DNA from: an uncultured Eubacterium sp.
GTDB lineage: Bacteria; Bacillota; Clostridia; Lachnospirales; Lachnospiraceae
DNA: 64,000 bases
Reading direction: 5' to 3'
Assembly: GCA_945910225.1 (NCBI GenBank)
Contig: CAMDYG010000004.1
Span: 1 to 64,000, forward strand
Shown: positions 61,277 through 64,000 of the stretch, one piece after another
How the letters are laid out: every line of letters starts with the position of its first letter
How positions within the stretch are numbered: the stretch's first letter is position 1
Program-made: the position numbers and the translations under genes
Notes under the pieces: generated by a model
What the model was told of the DNA's origin: nothing
The model's database searches: none
What the model saw: only the letters and a program-made list of their open reading frames with translations

Positions 61277-62599
61277 TCAGCCGATTCCGCCAAGTACTAT
61301 TCCAAGTATAAGAACAAGGAAACATACAGGGCAGAAAATGTATTTGCATATAGGATAGAATTTGTCAGTAAATTTCTTATCACGACCGGTATTAACCTGA
61401 GTTTCAACATATTTCCTACCGCATATCCAGAAGAACATAATTCCGGCAAGACCTGCACCAAGAGGGCAGATGTAGATAGAAAGTACATCCATCCAGTCAG
61501 AGACAATTCCCTGAATACATATTGAAACAACAAGTGCTATTACAGCGATTATGGCACAAGATGCTTTTCTTCCAAGATGAAGCTTTTCCTGAATGGTTGC
61601 GATAGGAGCTTCATACAGGTTGATTAAAGAAGAAAGTCCTGCCATAAATACAGCGACGAAGAATATAATTGCGACTATGTATCCGCCAGGCATTGACTTA
61701 AAAAGTGCTGGAAGGAATATAAACATAAGTCCCGGTCCACCCTGATTAAGCTGGGCACCAGTTGTTGCCATTGCAGGAATGATAACAAGTGCTGCAAGCA
61801 TGGCAGCAAGTGTATCAAACAGAGCAACGCGTCCGGCAGCGGCAGGAATATCTTCATCATCTGAAAGGTAAGAACCATATATAAGGGTTCCGTTACCTGC
61901 AATAGAAAGAGAGAAGAACGCCTGACCAAGAGCAAATATCCATGTCTTAGGATCAGCAAATGCCTTAGGATCAACTCTGAAAATATATTTGTAACCTTCA
62001 ACAGCACCTGGCTGGAAAGCAACATATATTCCAAGTACAGCGAAAAGTATAAAGAAAATTGGCATCATAATCTTATTAGCCTTTTCAATTCCTCGTCCGA
62101 CACCGAACATAAGAATAGCAATTCCAACAGCAAGAGCAATAATCTGCCATACATTATTACCAAATGCGCTTGCCATATTTCCAAATGAAGCTGCAAAGCC
62201 TTCTGTGTCAGCAGGTGCAAGAGTCTTACCAGTAAAAGCACCAATCATGTACTTAAGAATCCAGCCCATTACAATGGTGTAACCGATTGCCATTGCAAGT
62301 GCGCCAAGCACTGGAATAAAACCGATAACCTCACCAAGCTTTCTCTTATTCTTAGTTCCACATGCATATCCAAATGCATCAACAGGTCCTGACTTAGTAG
62401 CACGGCCAAAACTCATTTCTCCGATAACACCTGTGAAACCTATAAGTGCAACGAATATAAAATATGGTATCAGGTATGATCCACCGCCATACATTGATAC
62501 TCTTGTAGGGAACATCCAGATATTACCCATACCAACGGCAGAGCCGATACAGGCGAGGATGAATCCCCATTTGTTGTTAAAAGAATCTCGTTTGTTCAT
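61277..62599 (-). CDS. Sodium-dependent transporter of the NSS/SNF family
   Basis: A 440-residue, 11- to 12-segment membrane protein. The start WGFILACIGSAVGMGNIWMFP is the NSS substrate and Na+ site 1 unwound helix. Later marks are FFSLSIAGNGTLIYGSYL (TM6) and FMAGLSSLINLYEAP. It likely imports an amino acid with Na+, which fits a Na+-pumping pyrophosphatase in the same genome. GGGAG precedes ATG. Confidence 0.92.
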   Translation of the reverse strand: MNKRDSFNNKWGFILACIGSAVGMGNIWMFPTRVSMYGGGSYLIPYFIFVALIGFTGVIGEMSFGRATKSGPVDAFGYACGTKNKRKLGEVIGFIPVLGALAMAIGYTIVMGWILKYMIGAFTGKTLAPADTEGFAASFGNMASAFGNNVWQIIALAVGIAILMFGVGRGIEKANKIMMPIFFILFAVLGIYVAFQPGAVEGYKYIFRVDPKAFADPKTWIFALGQAFFSLSIAGNGTLIYGSYLSDDEDIPAAAGRVALFDTLAAMLAALVIIPAMATTGAQLNQGGPGLMFIFLPALFKSMPGGYIVAIIFFVAVFMAGLSSLINLYEAPIATIQEKLHLGRKASCAIIAVIALVVSICIQGIVSDWMDVLSIYICPLGAGLAGIMFFWICGRKYVETQVNTGRDKKFTDKFYPICKYIFCPVCFLVLILGIVLGGIG

Positions 62600-62643
62600 A
62601 AAACAAATCTCCCATATATATTTTGCCAGACAGCAATGTATTT

Positions 62644-62658
62644 AATATACAGTATATT
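62644..62658. promoter_or_regulatory. 15-base palindrome upstream of the NSS transporter gene
   Basis: AATATACAGTATATT, a near-perfect palindrome, lies 45 bases before the transporter start and overlaps plausible -10 sequences. The rest of 62660-62780 holds only a short open stretch (from about 62710 to TGA 62767-62769) with no recognisable product. Confidence 0.4.
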
Positions 62659-62783
62659 TGTGAATATGGCAATATAAGTAGATTGCCATGCAGATATGCC
62701 GCTCACATCATGAAAGATACGATGGAAGAGGATATCCTGACGGACTTGCAGGATAAGCTTAAATTCTGATTAAAAAAATAATT

Positions 62784-62824
62784 GCACACAAATTACATAT
62801 CAATGTAATTTGCGTGCGTTTTTT
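62784..62824 (+). terminator. Terminator-like hairpin
   Basis: GCACACAAATTACAT / ATGTAATTTGCGTGC, 15 positions with one mismatch and a 4-base loop, then GTTTTTT. No complete gene precedes it on this strand. Confidence 0.8.
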
Positions 62825-62893
62825 AATAATATGGTAAAATATGTATATGTTTAGAGAACGGGAAATCTATTAAAGTGGAACGGGGATAGTATT

Positions 62894-64000
62894 ATGAAAA
62901 AAACAGAAAATACGAACCTATTATTAATCAGGCGATGAGAAAAGCTTTGGATTATGAGAATCCTGATGAACAGATTAGCCAGTTCGTAAGATTTTTCGGG
63001 AGGACATATAGGTTCAGACAGAATATATATTTTTGAGGATGATGCTGAGAAACATGTTACTAATAATACATATGAATGGTGTGCCGGGGATGTGGTACCG
63101 CAGATTAAGTTTCTTCAGAATGTAGATATGGATATGATCAGATGGTGGTATGATGTATTTGAAAAAGGTGAGAATGTCATTATGATGGACATTGAATCAA
63201 TAAAAGATACATACCCAGAGGCATATGAGTTATTAAAGTTACAGAGTGTAAAGAATGTTGCGGTAAGTCCGTTCAGATATAATAATCAGATTAGTGGATT
63301 TTTTGGTGTTGACAATCCGCCAGAGAATGATATGGAGCAGATATCGAGATTTCTTAATATGATAGGGACATTTCTTGTGTTATTACTTAAGCAGAGAAAT
63401 GCATTCCATAAATCAAGAAAAGAAGCTATGTTCAGTGCATATTCAGCGTTGGCAGAGATATATCTGTCCATGCATCTTGTCAATATTAAAACAGGAGAAT
63501 TCTATGAAATTAAATCAACAGATTTTATAAGAGATAACATGGATAGAAGTGGGGATTATTCCTTTGCACATCAGGTAGAAACAGTTATGAATATTTTGCC
63601 TGTTGACGAATATAAAAAGAGCGTACTTGAATTTGTAGATGTAACGACACTTGAAAAACGTATGAAAGGAAGAACACAATTCAAACATGCTTGAAAAGTG
63701 CACAAAAGGACTTATGTGTCTTCTTGATTGTGATAAGTTCAAAGCCATTAATGATACATATGGACATGCTGTAGGAGATTCGGTAATTGTTGCAGTGGCA
63801 AAGAGTCTTCAGGAAGTATGCAGGGATGGCGATATTGTAATGCGTCTGGGTGGAGATGAATTTGCAATGAATATCCCTCAGATATCAGATAAAATTCAGG
63901 CAGAAAATTTCAGCCGGAGAGTATTTAACAAGCTCAAAGATATAAGAATTCCAGAGATGGGCGATGAGAAAATATATGTCAGCATGGGTGAAGTACTTTA
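62894..64000 (+). pseudogene. Diguanylate cyclase gene with three frameshifts, cut by the window edge
   Basis: The protein can be rebuilt in four pieces. ATG 62894 enters an A7 run (62897-62903); with one A fewer it would read MKKQKYEPIINQAMRKALDY. At the T5 run 62992-62996 the frame shifts again; with one T fewer it continues GGHIGSDRIYIFEDD. A third shift near 63664-63672 passes from [12 protein letters not shown] into [20 protein letters not shown]. The final piece carries DTYGHAVGD and an intact [10 protein letters not shown] motif (63849-63863) and runs off the window. The middle part resembles a GAF-like sensor domain. All three shifts are extra bases, two in homopolymers. Confidence 0.75.

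Overview
The window is AT-rich, gene-dense DNA with GGAGG-type ribosome binding sites, short intergenic gaps and hairpin-plus-U-tract terminators. The gene content points to an anaerobic gut Firmicute of the Lachnospiraceae: a membrane pyrophosphatase of the K+-dependent type, FocA-type transporter, MetF, orphan GGDEF proteins, a BceRSAB-like module, MATE pumps and secreted GH5/GH95 enzymes. A Lachnospira/Eubacterium eligens-like organism would fit, but this is inference. I saw no rRNA, tRNA, CRISPR array, integrase, transposase or complete prophage.

Layout. 1-4.4 kb is an accessory patch: a gene tail, a broken unknown gene, a DraG-SseB fusion, a SIMPL protein, a minus-strand type III toxin-antitoxin locus (ToxN-like toxin, terminator, repeat RNA antitoxin), a row of hairpins and a remnant of a DUF1016/PDDEXK nuclease. 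4.5-11.3 kb holds housekeeping and surface genes (TtcA-like, IolB, vWA lipoprotein, SLC13-type carrier, cytidylate-kinase-like protein, PHP phosphatase). 11.3-14.7 kb on the minus strand holds a J-like protein, a damaged HscC-like Hsp70 and an intact azlCD pair. 14.8-21.8 kb carries metF, a formate/nitrite channel, endonuclease IV, carbonic anhydrase, an MBL hydrolase, two Gfo/Idh/MocA oxidoreductases and an ECF S component. 21.8-33 kb has a diguanylate cyclase, two MATE pumps, metY, a two-gene HipBST-like toxin-antitoxin module with a palindromic operator, Dabb, an aminotransferase, a VanZ-RDD protein and a gutted AAA ATPase. 33-42 kb has a flavodoxin lipoprotein behind a MerR-type promoter, a GH5 endoglucanase, a shortened RhuM protein and a five-gene BceRSAB-like regulator/ABC cluster. 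42-51 kb has lipoproteins, a small HTH regulator, an ECF sigma factor fused to a membrane/extracytoplasmic domain and coupled to two small ORFs, a DD-carboxypeptidase, an AAC(3)-family acetyltransferase and hppA. 51-64 kb has PsiE-like, GH95, amidase, NUDIX, a decayed second azlCD pair, an isochorismatase-family hydrolase, a divergent MocR / SDR-NTF2 locus, a 14-heptad coiled-coil protein, an NSS transporter and a frameshifted diguanylate cyclase cut by the window edge.

The most notable signals are (i) the type III toxin whose start ATG is out of frame with the body but joined to it by an in-frame A_AAA_AAG heptamer, exactly the -1 frameshift needed; (ii) an apparent HipB-HipS fusion followed by a HipT-like kinase, with a GTGTAC-N3-GTACAC operator overlapping its promoter; (iii) a membrane-tethered ECF sigma factor with two overlapping micro-ORFs; and (iv) an unusual number of broken genes (ATA in place of ATG twice, in-frame TAA twice, homopolymer indels, two clean in-frame internal deletions), which reflects either real decay or, for the homopolymer cases, possible sequence error.
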